Shown here in pieces: positions 1 to 9,153 of a DNA stretch of 63,056 nucleotides. The notes beneath the pieces are model-generated. The model was not told where the DNA came from. It searched no databases and worked only from the letters and a program-made list of their open reading frames with translations. Origin of the DNA: Anaeromyxobacter sp. PSR-1 (GTDB taxonomy: Bacteria > Myxococcota > Myxococcia > Myxococcales > Anaeromyxobacteraceae). Each line of letters starts with the position of its first letter. Positions within the stretch are counted from its first letter, which is position 1. Location: assembly GCF_000964525.1 (NCBI RefSeq), contig NZ_BAZG01000009.1, positions 1-63,056 of the forward strand, written 5' to 3'. The position numbers were made by a program, and so were the translations under genes.

Positions 1-16
1 TTCGACCCGGCGGCGC

Positions 17-1021
<1,005 letters not shown>

Positions 1022-1101
1022 CGCGCGAGAACGTCGCAGAGCCCGCCCGGCCAGTCAATGTGCTAAGCTGCCGGTTCCCCCGGGAGCGCGGGAGCGTGCT
1101 G

Positions 1102-1728
1102 ATGGCAGGGCTGGGACTCGGTCCACCCGACTTCGCGCTGTTCGAGCTCGGCGATCCCGACGAGCGTGCCCGGGCCCTCGACGAGGAGCTCCAGCCGAAG
1201 CTCATCGCCCTCGGCGTCCAGTGCAGCTCGGGCCTCGCGCGGGTCGCAGGCAAGGAGCTGTTCGTCCACCCCGGCAAGCTGCCGCGCCGCCGCAACGCCG
1301 CGCCCGAGGAGGTGCTGGTCGCCTTCTCCGACAGCCCCAAGGGCTACCGCGGCCTCGCCTTCCTCGCGGTGGTGATGACCCGCGAGCACCTGCACGCCCG
1401 GGTGGGCGTGCGCGGCGACTCGCCCCGTCGGGCCGGCATGCAGCGCGCGCTCGAGCGCGAGGCCACCAACCTGGCGCGCAAGGGGAAGCCGTTCCGCAAG
1501 CTCCGCGAGTTCCTGGAGTGGAACCACGAGGAGCTGCCCGAGCTCGCCCCTGCCCACTCGACCGCGTTCTGGCTCGAGATGGGCGAGGCGCTCGCGCCCG
1601 GCGGCCCGGGGCTCGACCTGGGGATCGCGTGGACGCAGGAGGAGGCGCGGAGCATCGCGCTCGGCGACCTGCTGGGCGTGTTCCGCGACCTGGCGCCCCT
1701 GTACAAGGTGCTCGCGAACGCGGAGTGA
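1102..1728 (+). CDS. YktB/DUF1054-like protein (UPF0637)
   Basis: A 208-residue protein that lines up with the Bacillus YktB (DUF1054) family. Matching elements are an N-terminal DFxxF, a QPKLxALG helix, an HPGKLPRRRNAAP segment matching the family HVAKHARRxxNPP signature, then a KGYR motif and a C-terminal LYKV. These proteins adopt a TBP-like fold and have no assigned function. An ATG 42 bases upstream is open in frame, but I chose 1102 because alignment with the family begins a few residues later. A TAAGCT -10-like hexamer at 1064-1069 would also give a normal leader for this start. Family assignment is from remembered motifs. Confidence 0.65.
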   Translation: MAGLGLGPPDFALFELGDPDERARALDEELQPKLIALGVQCSSGLARVAGKELFVHPGKLPRRRNAAPEEVLVAFSDSPKGYRGLAFLAVVMTREHLHARVGVRGDSPRRAGMQRALEREATNLARKGKPFRKLREFLEWNHEELPELAPAHSTAFWLEMGEALAPGGPGLDLGIAWTQEEARSIALGDLLGVFRDLAPLYKVLANAE

Positions 1729-1746
1729 GGCGCCGGATCCGCTCGA

Positions 1747-1774
1747 GGTGAGCGGCTCCGGGATTCCGCTCACC
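1747..1774. terminator. Hairpin between convergent genes
   Basis: GGTGAGCGG and CCGCTCACC form a 9-bp perfect stem around a 10-base loop, between the ends of two convergent genes. The right arm continues into CCCGAGCCTGTCGAGG, a dispersed repeat word seen at other gene ends in this window. There is no T tract, so it would act as a stem-only or bidirectional terminator. Confidence 0.5.
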
Positions 1775-1817
1775 CCGAGCCTGTCGAGGGGCGAGCGGAG
1801 GCAGCTCGCCGCGCGCG

Positions 1818-2693
1818 TCAGGCCGCGGTCGATCCGCCGGCCTCGCCCTCGCCCTCGCCCTCCGGCGCGGCCGGCGGGGTCGCCGCCTCGGCGCGGGCGG
1901 CCTCCTGCTGCGTGAGGCGCCGCTCCTCGCGCGCGGCCTGGCGCACGGCCTCGACCAGCTCGTCGTGATCCTTGCGCAGCGCCTCGTGGCGCCGGCGCAG
2001 CTCGGCGTAGCGATCGCCGGCGAGCTCGAGCTCGCTCTTCTGGACGATGTAGACGCGCTTCTCGGTCTCGAGCCGGCCGCGGACGCTCTTCACGTCCTTC
2101 TCCAGGTCGGCGACCCGCTTGCGCGCCTCGGCGAGCTTCGCCTCGGCCTTGTCGGCCCGGTCCTTCTCCGCCGCGAGGCGCCCGGCATCGACGCTGGGCG
2201 CGGCCGGGGCGGCCGGCGCCGCGGGCTGCGGCGCGGGCGCGACCGGCGCGGGCGCGGGCGCGGCGGCGACCGGCCGGGCCTCGAGCCGCTTCACCGCGGC
2301 GGCGGACTTCTCGAGCTCCTTCTCCAGCGCGCGCGCGCGGGTGGCCTGGTGCTCGGCCTCGGCGCGGGCCTCGGCGAGCCGGGCGGCGAGCTTGTCGATC
2401 TCGGCGCGGAGCGCCTGGGCGCCGCCGGCCTTCTTCGCCGCCTCCTGCTGCTCGAACGCCTTCTTCTTGGTGCGCTCCAGCTCCGCCTTCACGGCGGTGG
2501 CCTCGTCGCGCCGCTCCTTCGCCTCGGCGCGGGCGGCGCGCTCCGCCTTGCGGGCCGCCTCCAGCTCCTCGCCGCGCTTCGCGTCCTCCGCGGCGCGCGC
2601 GGCCAGCGCGGCCCTGGCGGCGCTGGCGCTGCGGAAGGAGAGCACGGCGATGGCGATGCCGACGAGGGCGACGACGAGGGCGAGGCCGGTCAT
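1818..2693 (-). CDS. Single-pass membrane coiled-coil protein
   Basis: A 291-residue protein with one N-terminal hydrophobic helix (about residues 3-20) followed by long Ala/Glu/Lys/Arg-rich heptad-like coiled coil. The coil is interrupted near the middle by a Pro-Ala linker of the PAPAPVAPAPQPAAP type, then resumes to an acidic Gly/Glu tail. The frame stays open far upstream, but the ATG at 2693 directly precedes the membrane helix, and the region above it has no protein-like composition. It looks like a membrane-anchored scaffold or spacer protein. I do not recognise a family, and coiled-coil similarity would be uninformative. It is divergent from the histidine kinase at 2862. Confidence 0.75.
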   Translation of the reverse strand: MTGLALVVALVGIAIAVLSFRSASAARAALAARAAEDAKRGEELEAARKAERAARAEAKERRDEATAVKAELERTKKKAFEQQEAAKKAGGAQALRAEIDKLAARLAEARAEAEHQATRARALEKELEKSAAAVKRLEARPVAAAPAPAPVAPAPQPAAPAAPAAPSVDAGRLAAEKDRADKAEAKLAEARKRVADLEKDVKSVRGRLETEKRVYIVQKSELELAGDRYAELRRRHEALRKDHDELVEAVRQAAREERRLTQQEAARAEAATPPAAPEGEGEGEAGGSTAA

Positions 2694-2861
2694 GGGGTGA
2701 AGGCTCCGGTGTGGGACTCTTTCACTACCCCAGGTCCTCGCGCCTGGGAAGCACCACGGCCATGCGAGCGGGCGCCCGGCACGGCGCTTCCGGCCGGCGC
2801 CGGTTAGGAACGTTCCCGCCCGCCGCCGGGCCGGGCACGGTAGGATCGCCGGCTCCCCCCC

Positions 2862-4412
2862 ATGCGACGCGTCGCCACCAAGATCTTCCTCACCTTCGCG
2901 GTCGCCCTCGCGGCGTTCGCCGCGGTGGCGGGGTTCGGCGTGGCGCGCCTCCACGATCTGCGGCGCGACCTGCGCACGCTGTCCTCCGGCTACATCCCGC
3001 TCACCCGGATCGCGGCGCAGCTCGACGTGAAGGACTGGGTCACCGCCCGCGCGCTGGAGGCGCGGGTGCTCGACCCCGCCGCCCGCCGGGCCTACCTCCC
3101 CGTGGCGAGGGCGCACTTCCCCGCGCTGGTGCGCGAGAAGATCGAGGAGGGCAAGCGCGTGGCCGCCGGCGCGCGGATCGACGCCTCCGGCGACGACGCC
3201 CGCTTCCTCGGCGACGTGCTCGCCCGGCTGGACGGCCTCGCCGCGCGCTGGGCCGACTACGACCGCGAGGCGCGCGCGCTGCTCGACGCGCTCGAGGCCG
3301 GCGCGGGGATGGGCCCGGGCGCGGCGGCGTTCGACGCGCGGGTGGCGGCGGTGCGGCAGCTGGAGAAGGGGCTCAGCCTGGACGTGAAGCTGCTGCAGGT
3401 CGCGCTCGAGACGCAGATCGCCGACCGCGTGCACGACGCCGAGCGGACCGAGGGCAACACCGTCGCGCTGACGGTGATCTACTCCCTGCTCGCGCTGGCG
3501 GTGGGCGTGGGCGCGGCGGCCATCTCGCAGCGCCTGCTCGCGCCCATCCAGACGTTGACCGAGGGCGTGAAGGCGGTCGCGGCCGGCGACCTCACCCGCA
3601 AGGTGGAGGCGCGAGGCCGGGACGAGATCTCGGTCCTGGCGCACGAGTTCAACGCCATGGCCGCCTCGCTCGACCGGCAGCGCGCCGAGCTGCTCCGGGC
3701 CGAGCGGCTGGCCGCGGTCGGCCGCATCTCGGCGCAGATCACGCACGAGATCCGCAACCCGCTGAACGCCATCGGCCTGAACGCCGAGCTGCTCGCCGAG
3801 GAGATCGCCGCGCTGCCGGCGCCGCCGGCGGAGGCGACCGGGCTGGTGTCCGCGATCTCGCGCGAGGTGGACCGGCTGAACGCGGTGACGGAGGAGTACC
3901 TCCGCTTCGCGCGCCTCCCGCGCCCGCAGCTCGAGCGCCACGACCTCAACGAGATCCTGGGCGGCCTGCTCGACTTCCTCGGCCCCGAGCTCGCCGCGGC
4001 GCGCGTGGACGTGCACCGCGCGCTCGCGCCCGGCCTGCCCGGGGTGCGCTGCGACGAGGGGCAGCTCCGCGCGGTGTTCCTGAACCTGCTGCGGAACAGC
4101 CGGGAGGCGATGCCCGGAGGCGGGACCGTGCGCGTGGTCACCCGCCGGGCGGACTCCGGCGCGGCCGTGGAGGTCGAGCTGGGGGACACCGGCGGGGGGA
4201 TCCCCCCAGGTGACCTTACGCGCATCTTCGAGCCGTTCTACTCCACGAAGGAACGCGGCACCGGCCTGGGGCTCGCGTTCACCCAGCAGGTCGTCGAGGA
4301 GCACGGCGGGACCATCCGGTGCGAGAGCACCGTGGGCCGGGGAACGGTGTTCACCCTCCGCTTCCCGGCGATCGAGGACAGGGTGGAACACGAGGTGGGT
4401 GCAGCCACATGA
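2862..4412 (+). CDS. HAMP-domain sensor histidine kinase
   Basis: A 516-residue membrane kinase. An N-terminal transmembrane helix (about 8-28), a mostly helical extracytoplasmic region and a second helix (about 206-226) are followed by a HAMP linker. The HisKA motif ITHEIRNPLNA carries the phospho-acceptor at about His295. The HATPase_c domain shows the N box (LLRNSREA), the G1 box (GDTGGGIPP) and a TGLGLAFTQQVVEEHGG G2 box. No response regulator is adjacent. The gene overlaps the following M16 peptidase gene by ATGA, so the two are co-translated. A TAGGAT hexamer lies 15 bases before the start, with no Shine-Dalgarno. Confidence 0.95.
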   Translation: MRRVATKIFLTFAVALAAFAAVAGFGVARLHDLRRDLRTLSSGYIPLTRIAAQLDVKDWVTARALEARVLDPAARRAYLPVARAHFPALVREKIEEGKRVAAGARIDASGDDARFLGDVLARLDGLAARWADYDREARALLDALEAGAGMGPGAAAFDARVAAVRQLEKGLSLDVKLLQVALETQIADRVHDAERTEGNTVALTVIYSLLALAVGVGAAAISQRLLAPIQTLTEGVKAVAAGDLTRKVEARGRDEISVLAHEFNAMAASLDRQRAELLRAERLAAVGRISAQITHEIRNPLNAIGLNAELLAEEIAALPAPPAEATGLVSAISREVDRLNAVTEEYLRFARLPRPQLERHDLNEILGGLLDFLGPELAAARVDVHRALAPGLPGVRCDEGQLRAVFLNLLRNSREAMPGGGTVRVVTRRADSGAAVEVELGDTGGGIPPGDLTRIFEPFYSTKERGTGLGLAFTQQVVEEHGGTIRCESTVGRGTVFTLRFPAIEDRVEHEVGAAT

Positions 4413-5830
4413 GGCGGTCGGGTCGGCAGGTGCGGGTGAAGCGGCGCAAGGACGCGCCCGGGAAGCGGGGCGGCGCGTTCCGCGTGGCGCTGCCGCGCGC
4501 GCGGGTGGCGGCGCGGGTCCGGCGCGCGCAGGAGGACTGGGGCGAGGTCCACCGGACCGTGCTGCCGAACGGCCTGCGCGTGCTCACCGCCCGGGCGCCC
4601 GGGCTGCACTCGGCCATGATCGCGCTGTACGTGCGCGCCGGCTCGCGCCACGAGACCGAGGCGCGCAACGGCGTCTCGCACTTCCTCGAGCACCTTTTCT
4701 TCCGCGGGTCGGTGGGCTACCCCGACACCGTGGCGATGAACGCCGAGGTGGAGGCCGCCGGCGGGAGCCTGAACGGGATCACCGCGCGCGACCACGGCTG
4801 CTACTACACGCCCATCCACCCGGAGGAGGTGGGCACCGGGCTGGCGGTGCTCGGCGACCTGATCCGGCGGCCGCTCCTCAAGGAGATGGACGTCGAGCGC
4901 GAGGTCATCCTCGAGGAGATCCTCGACGAGGTGGACGCGTCCGGCCGCGACATCGACCCGGACAACCTCTCGAAGAAGATCGTCTTCGGCCGGCACCCGC
5001 TCGGCTTCAAGATCGCCGGCACGCAGGAGATCGTGCGGCGCCTCCGGCCGCGCGACGTGCGCGCGCACCTCGAGCGCTTCTACACCGGGGCGAACCTGGT
5101 GCTGGCGGTGGCCGGGCCGGTGCGCCCGGACCAGGTGGCCGACCTGGCGGAGGAGCACCTGGGCCGGCTCCCGCGCGGGCAGCTCAGCGTGGACCTCCCG
5201 GCGCCGGCCTGGCCCGAGGGGCCGCGGCTCGAGATGGTGGAGCACGACGACGCGCAGGCGGAGTTCTCGCTCTCCTTCCCCTGCCCGCCCGAGCGCCACC
5301 CCGACTACCCGGCGCACATGTGCCTGCGCCGGATCCTGGACGACGGGCTCTCCTCGCGCCTGCCGTTCGAGATCGTGGAGCGGCGCGGCCTCGCCTACTC
5401 GCTGCACGCCGGCATCGACACCTTCGCCGACGCCGGCATGACCGTCATCGACGGCGCGTGCGCGCCCGCCAAGCTGCCGCGGGTCATCGAGGAGGTGCTG
5501 CGCGTGCTGGGCGGGCTGGCCGAGCGCCCGGTGCCGGAGGAGGAGCTGCTCCGGGTCCAGCGGCGCCACCGCATGACGCTCGCCTTCTCGCTCGACTCCG
5601 CCGCCGACCTGGCCGGCTGGTACGGCGCCGGCGAGGTCCTCTCCGCGCCGGAGGGCTTCGAGGAGCGCTGCCGGCGCGTCGAGCAGGTGACCGCGGCCGA
5701 CCTGCTGCGCGTGTCCCGCGAGACCTTCCGCCGCCGCAACCTGGTGGCGGTGGTGGTCGGGCCGTCGCGGCGCCGCGAGCGTGCGGCGGTGGAGCGCGTG
5801 GTCCACGGCACCGACGCCCTGCCGCGCTAG
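4409..5830 (+). CDS. M16 family zinc peptidase (insulinase/processing-protease type)
   Basis: A 473-residue protein with the inverted zinc motif HFLEH (about residues 91-95; both His bind zinc and Glu is the base), followed by the expected downstream Glu in EVILEEILDEVD. The second M16 half (about residues 235-440) has the usual degenerate SSRLPFEIVERRGLAYS region. The start at 4409 is set by a four-base ATGA overlap with the kinase gene; an upstream in-frame ATG would lie inside the kinase. The first 45 residues are unusually basic and are not part of the peptidase fold. No signal peptide is obvious, so it is probably cytoplasmic and related to PqqL or YmxG-type peptidases. Confidence 0.93.
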   Translation: MRRSGRQVRVKRRKDAPGKRGGAFRVALPRARVAARVRRAQEDWGEVHRTVLPNGLRVLTARAPGLHSAMIALYVRAGSRHETEARNGVSHFLEHLFFRGSVGYPDTVAMNAEVEAAGGSLNGITARDHGCYYTPIHPEEVGTGLAVLGDLIRRPLLKEMDVEREVILEEILDEVDASGRDIDPDNLSKKIVFGRHPLGFKIAGTQEIVRRLRPRDVRAHLERFYTGANLVLAVAGPVRPDQVADLAEEHLGRLPRGQLSVDLPAPAWPEGPRLEMVEHDDAQAEFSLSFPCPPERHPDYPAHMCLRRILDDGLSSRLPFEIVERRGLAYSLHAGIDTFADAGMTVIDGACAPAKLPRVIEEVLRVLGGLAERPVPEEELLRVQRRHRMTLAFSLDSAADLAGWYGAGEVLSAPEGFEERCRRVEQVTAADLLRVSRETFRRRNLVAVVVGPSRRRERAAVERVVHGTDALPR

Positions 5831-5847
5831 GCAGCGCGGGTGCGGCC

Positions 5848-5867
5848 GATCCCGCGACCGCGGGATC
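5848..5867 (+). terminator. Stem-loop downstream of the M16 gene
   Basis: GATCCCGC, a GACC loop and GCGGGATC form a perfect 8-bp stem 17 bases after the peptidase stop codon. Only a short CT-rich stretch follows, so this is a weak intrinsic terminator candidate. Confidence 0.5.
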
Positions 5868-5912
5868 TCTCACCCACGGTGTCGTCCTGCGTGGGCCGGC
5901 GCCCTCGCTCGC

Positions 5913-5926
5913 TTGACCTGGGTCAG
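5913..5926. promoter_or_regulatory. FNR/CRP-type palindrome upstream of hemerythrin
   Basis: TTGACCTGGGTCAG is a 14-bp near-perfect dyad (TTGACC-TG-GGTCAg), centred about 65 bases before the hemerythrin start. It matches the general form of FNR/Dnr-type boxes (TTGAY-N4-RTCAA). Control by an oxygen- or NO-responsive CRP/FNR-family regulator is inferred. Confidence 0.5.
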
Positions 5927-5984
5927 CCCCGCCCTCCCCACCCGTCCCGTGCGTGGTTACCGTGGACGTGGCTCGGGGGCCGCC

Positions 5985-6419
5985 ATGGCGTTGCAGTGGA
6001 CCAGCGTGCTGTCGGTCGGCATCCCGGAGCTCGACGCCGAGCACGCCGAGATGTTCGAGCGGATGGATCGGCTGCACGACGCGATGCTCGCCGGCGATCG
6101 CGCGGAGGTCTCGCGCACGATCGCGTTCCTGCGCGAGGACGCCGTCCGTCACCTCGCCGCCGAGGACACGCTCATGCTCGCCCTCGGCTATCCCGAGCGC
6201 GAGCGGCACCTCCGAGAGCACGAGGCGTTCCTCGCCACCGTGCGCGAGCTGGCCCGCCGCCACGACGCGAACGGCCCCACCGCCGTGCTGGTGCACGACG
6301 TGGAGCAGGCGGTGGCCACGTGGGTCGAGGCGCACGTCGCGGTCCACGACGTGGCCCTCGGCGCGTTCGCCCGCGAGCACCTGCGCCGGCCGACGACCGC
6401 CGAGCGCAAGCCCGCCTAG
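5985..6419 (+). CDS. Bacteriohemerythrin
   Basis: A 144-residue hemerythrin-domain protein that would bind O2 at a non-heme di-iron site. Ligand positions of the family are visible: AEH in helix 1, HLAAE (HxxxE) in helix 2, HLREH (HxxxH) in helix 3 and HVAVHD in helix 4. The start at 5985 is the ATG directly before the domain, and length is typical for a single-domain form. An FNR-like palindrome lies 58 bases upstream, consistent with a role in oxygen handling or sensing in a facultative or microaerophilic organism. It is monocistronic, with a probable terminator of the preceding gene in front. Confidence 0.92.
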   Translation: MALQWTSVLSVGIPELDAEHAEMFERMDRLHDAMLAGDRAEVSRTIAFLREDAVRHLAAEDTLMLALGYPERERHLREHEAFLATVRELARRHDANGPTAVLVHDVEQAVATWVEAHVAVHDVALGAFAREHLRRPTTAERKPA

Positions 6420-6504
6420 CCGCTCGCTCGCGCGACGCGCCGGCGCGCCGTGCACCCCACGCCGACGGGTGCGACCGGCGCGCTCGGGCGGGCGGCGTTC
6501 GTGC

Positions 6505-6510
6505 TACGCT
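6505..6510 (+). promoter_or_regulatory. -10-like TACGCT, 10 bases before a start codon
   Basis: TACGCT in the context GTGCTACGCT lies ten bases before the ATG at 6521, and there is no purine-rich Shine-Dalgarno. If this is the -10 element the transcript would have only a few leader bases. Confidence 0.45.
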
Positions 6511-6520
6511 CGGGGGCGCA

Positions 6521-6838
6521 ATGGCGGACTTCGTCATCCGCGCCGTCGAGCGCCTCCGCGAGGACCCCGGCTTCAGCCGGAACCGCTACTTCCTCGCGCT
6601 CTCGTCCCCGGAGGGGAAGCGCGCGCTGCGCATCCACCGGCACCTCCGCTCGCTCGAGCACGACCTCTCCGACGGCGCGACCGCCACGGTGGCGCGCGAC
6701 GCCGAGCGGGTGCGGCTCACGCTGCGCGGCAAGCGCGGCGCCCGCACCGCCTGGCTGACGCGCGCCGAGTACCGGCTGCTGCTCACCAGCCCGGTGGCGA
6801 GGGCGGCGCTGGCCGCGGCCGGGGCGGACCCGGCGTAG
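6521..6838 (+). CDS. Small conserved-looking hypothetical protein
   Basis: A 105-residue soluble protein rich in Arg and Leu, with predicted helices at both ends (residues 1-30 and 80-100). A central part reads like a short beta meander (GATATVARDAERVRLTLRGKRG), and no cysteine, signal peptide or membrane segment is present. It is set apart from neighbours by its own putative promoter and lies convergent to the phzF-like gene, 26 bases away. I do not recognise a family. The coding assignment rests on strong third-position G/C bias and the well-placed start. Confidence 0.7.
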   Translation: MADFVIRAVERLREDPGFSRNRYFLALSSPEGKRALRIHRHLRSLEHDLSDGATATVARDAERVRLTLRGKRGARTAWLTRAEYRLLLTSPVARAALAAAGADPA

Positions 6839-6864
6839 GCGCCGCCCGTCGGCCGCGAAGGCGG

Positions 6865-7665
6865 TCAGACCTCGATGGACCCCGACAGGAACTCGGCCGC
6901 GCGGCCGGCGAGGCGGACCTTGTCCGCGGCCGGCTGGTCCTCGCAGCCGAGCCGCCCGCCGCGCCGCGAGACCTGCAGCGCCTCCAGCGTCCGCCGGCCG
7001 AGCCGGTCCGCCCAGTAGGGCACCAGCGTGCAGTGCGCCGAGCCGGTGACCGGGTCCTCGGGGATGCCGACCTGCGGGGCGAAGTAGCGCGACACGAAGT
7101 CCACCCCGGGCGTGCTCGCGGGCGCGGTGACGACGATGCCGTGCCCGGGCAGCTCCGCCACCGCGCCGAGGTCCGGGCGGAGCGCGCGGACCTCCTCCTC
7201 CGTCGCGAGCACCGCCAGGTAGTCGCGGCCGAGCAGCGTCGCCTCGGGCGCGCGCCCCCGCAGCGCCCGCACCAGCGCGGGCGGCGCCTCGGCCGGCGCG
7301 GGCGGCCGGCGGGGCAGCGACAGCGCGATCCGGCCGGCGGCGTCGCGGGTCACGCCGAGCGTGCCGGCCTGCGTCCGGAACGCGACGGCGTCGCGCCCGC
7401 GGGCCAGGTGCTCGAAGACCACGTGCGCCGAGGCGAGCGTGGCGTGCCCGCACAGCTCGACCTCGATCTCGGGCGTGAACCAGCGCAGGTGCCAGCCCTC
7501 GCCCTCGGCGACCAGGAACGCGGTCTCGGAGAGCGCGTTCTCGGCGGCGATGGCGAGCAGGGTCTCGTCCGGCAGCCAGGCGTCGAGCGGGCAGACCGCG
7601 GCGGGGTTGCCGGTGAAGACGCCGCCGGTGACGAAGGCGTCCACCTGCCAGATCGGGATGCGCAT
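6865..7665 (-). CDS. PhzF-family isomerase/epimerase-like protein
   Basis: A 266-residue member of the PhzF family, which has the same double-barrel fold as diaminopimelate epimerase. Signature elements are VDAFVTGGVFTGNPAAVC at the N-terminus, the catalytic-Glu region AENALSETAF, the LRWFTPEIEVELCGHATLA segment, and EDPVTGSAHC in the second half. Family members isomerise or epimerise small metabolites; true phenazine synthesis needs other phz genes, which are absent. It is the last gene of an operon, starting nine bases after the stop of the REC-DUF4388 gene. The substrate is unknown. Confidence 0.92.
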   Translation of the reverse strand: MRIPIWQVDAFVTGGVFTGNPAAVCPLDAWLPDETLLAIAAENALSETAFLVAEGEGWHLRWFTPEIEVELCGHATLASAHVVFEHLARGRDAVAFRTQAGTLGVTRDAAGRIALSLPRRPPAPAEAPPALVRALRGRAPEATLLGRDYLAVLATEEEVRALRPDLGAVAELPGHGIVVTAPASTPGVDFVSRYFAPQVGIPEDPVTGSAHCTLVPYWADRLGRRTLEALQVSRRGGRLGCEDQPAADKVRLAGRAAEFLSGSIEV

Positions 7666-7674
7666 GCGCCCGTT

Positions 7675-9141
7675 CTACACGAGCGGCCCGCGCGCGCCAG
7701 CGCCCGCGAGGAGCGCGCGCAGCCCCTCGGCCGCGTCGCTGCCCTCGAACGCGAAGCCGCCCGGCGCCTCGCGCAGCACGTCCGGCACGCGCGCCTCCGA
7801 CGGCCCGCACACCACCACCGGCAGCCGCTGCACCTTCACCAGCTCCTCGAGCAGCGGGTCGATCCCGTCGGCGGGCAGGAGCACCAGCGCGCCCACCGCG
7901 CCCGCCGAGAACGGCCGCCACAGCGGCATGAGCGCGCGATCGCCGGGCAGCTCGGCGAGGTCCACCCGCACCCCGTCCGCCAGCGTGACGCGCCCCACCG
8001 TCCCGAAGCCGCCGGCGGGCGGCTCCGGCTCCGGGCGGAAGCCGGGCACCGCCTGGAAGCGCGAGAGCGCGGCGCGGCGCGCGAGCGGCCCGCCGCCGGC
8101 CACGACGACCTTGCCGACGGTCTGCGGCCCGGAGGAGCGGCCGCGGGCGATGCGGGCGCGGAGCGCGTGCAGCTCGTGCGGCGCGAGGAGCTGGCCGCGC
8201 GGCTCCGGGGAGAGCGCCTCGCGCCGGCGCGCGTAGCCGTGCTCGAGCAGCGCGCCCACCGCCCGCATCGCCTCGAGATCGGTGGCGCGGCAGCGGTCGA
8301 GCAGCTCGTGGAACGGGCGCGGGGCGCCGGACTGCAAGAGGCCCAGCACCTCCTCGGTGACCGGGTGCAGGCCGGCCGGGATCTCGCTCGGGTGGACGGC
8401 CAGCTCGACGCCGTCCTCGGGCGCGGGCAGCTCCGGGAGCAGCCGCGCGACCTCGTCGGCCTGGCGGAGGCCCTCGAGCACCAGCTCCTCGACGCGCCGG
8501 TCGATCCGCTGCGCCGCGGGCGGCAGGCCGGGGAGGAACGCGAACTGGCCTTCACGGTGGGTGAGGAGCCGGAACAGCGCCTTCTCGCCGACGACCGCGC
8601 CCATGGCCGCGTCCACCACCCGCCCCTCGGCGAGCGAGATGGAGGCGCGCTCGCCCTCGCGCTCGACCGTGAGCGTGCCGGACTTCCGGTTCACCGAGAG
8701 GATCTGCAGCAGGTCCACCAGCGGGATCTGCGCCAGGTTCCCCTCGATCTCGCGACCGTCGCCGGAGACCGCCCGCGACGCCTCGGCGCGGCGGAACACC
8801 TGCTCCACCCGCGCCAGCACCTCGTCCAGGTTGAACGGCTTGCGCAGGTAGAGGCCGAGGCGCGAGCGGTCCGGGTCCGACGAGGCGCCGGTGATCACCA
8901 CCGGGATGCGCTCGGTGCGCGGGTTGGTGCGCAGGATCCGGACGAAGCTGCGCGCGTCGAGCAGCGGGCAGTCCTCGTCGAGCAGGATGAGGTCCGGGAA
9001 GCGGAGGATGGCGGCCTGGAGCGCGCGCGAGCCGTCGCGGGCCGCGTGCACCTGGTAGCCGCGCTGCCGGAGCACCGGCGCCAGCGCGCGCACGGTGGCC
9101 GGGTCGGGATCGGCGACGAGGATCTTGCGGACGGTGGCCAT
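7675..9141 (-). CDS. Response regulator: REC + DUF4388 (PATAN) + degenerate small-GTPase-like domain
   Basis: A 488-residue three-part protein. Residues about 5-122 form a receiver domain, with acidic pocket ADPDP, a likely phospho-acceptor Asp in DLILLDEDCPLLD and Lys in LRKPF. Residues about 133-245 match DUF4388 (LAQIPLVDLLQILSVNRKSGTL). The C-terminal part from about residue 335 resembles MglA/Ras-like prokaryotic GTPases: KVVVAGGGP where GGFGVGKT is expected, then TVGRVTLADGVRVDLAELPGD in the switch-2 position and GAVGALVLLPAD as the following strand. The P-loop lacks GKT/GKS, so nucleotide binding is doubtful. It sits in an operon between a REC-GAF-GGDEF gene and phzF-like. Confidence 0.85.
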   Translation of the reverse strand: MATVRKILVADPDPATVRALAPVLRQRGYQVHAARDGSRALQAAILRFPDLILLDEDCPLLDARSFVRILRTNPRTERIPVVITGASSDPDRSRLGLYLRKPFNLDEVLARVEQVFRRAEASRAVSGDGREIEGNLAQIPLVDLLQILSVNRKSGTLTVEREGERASISLAEGRVVDAAMGAVVGEKALFRLLTHREGQFAFLPGLPPAAQRIDRRVEELVLEGLRQADEVARLLPELPAPEDGVELAVHPSEIPAGLHPVTEEVLGLLQSGAPRPFHELLDRCRATDLEAMRAVGALLEHGYARRREALSPEPRGQLLAPHELHALRARIARGRSSGPQTVGKVVVAGGGPLARRAALSRFQAVPGFRPEPEPPAGGFGTVGRVTLADGVRVDLAELPGDRALMPLWRPFSAGAVGALVLLPADGIDPLLEELVKVQRLPVVVCGPSEARVPDVLREAPGGFAFEGSDAAEGLRALLAGAGARGPLV

Positions 9142-9153
9142 TCGCGCGGTCGC

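Noticed and set aside
6865-7665. Phenazine biosynthesis
   Set aside because: A PhzF-family protein alone is not evidence; none of the other core phz genes is present and the family acts on many substrates.
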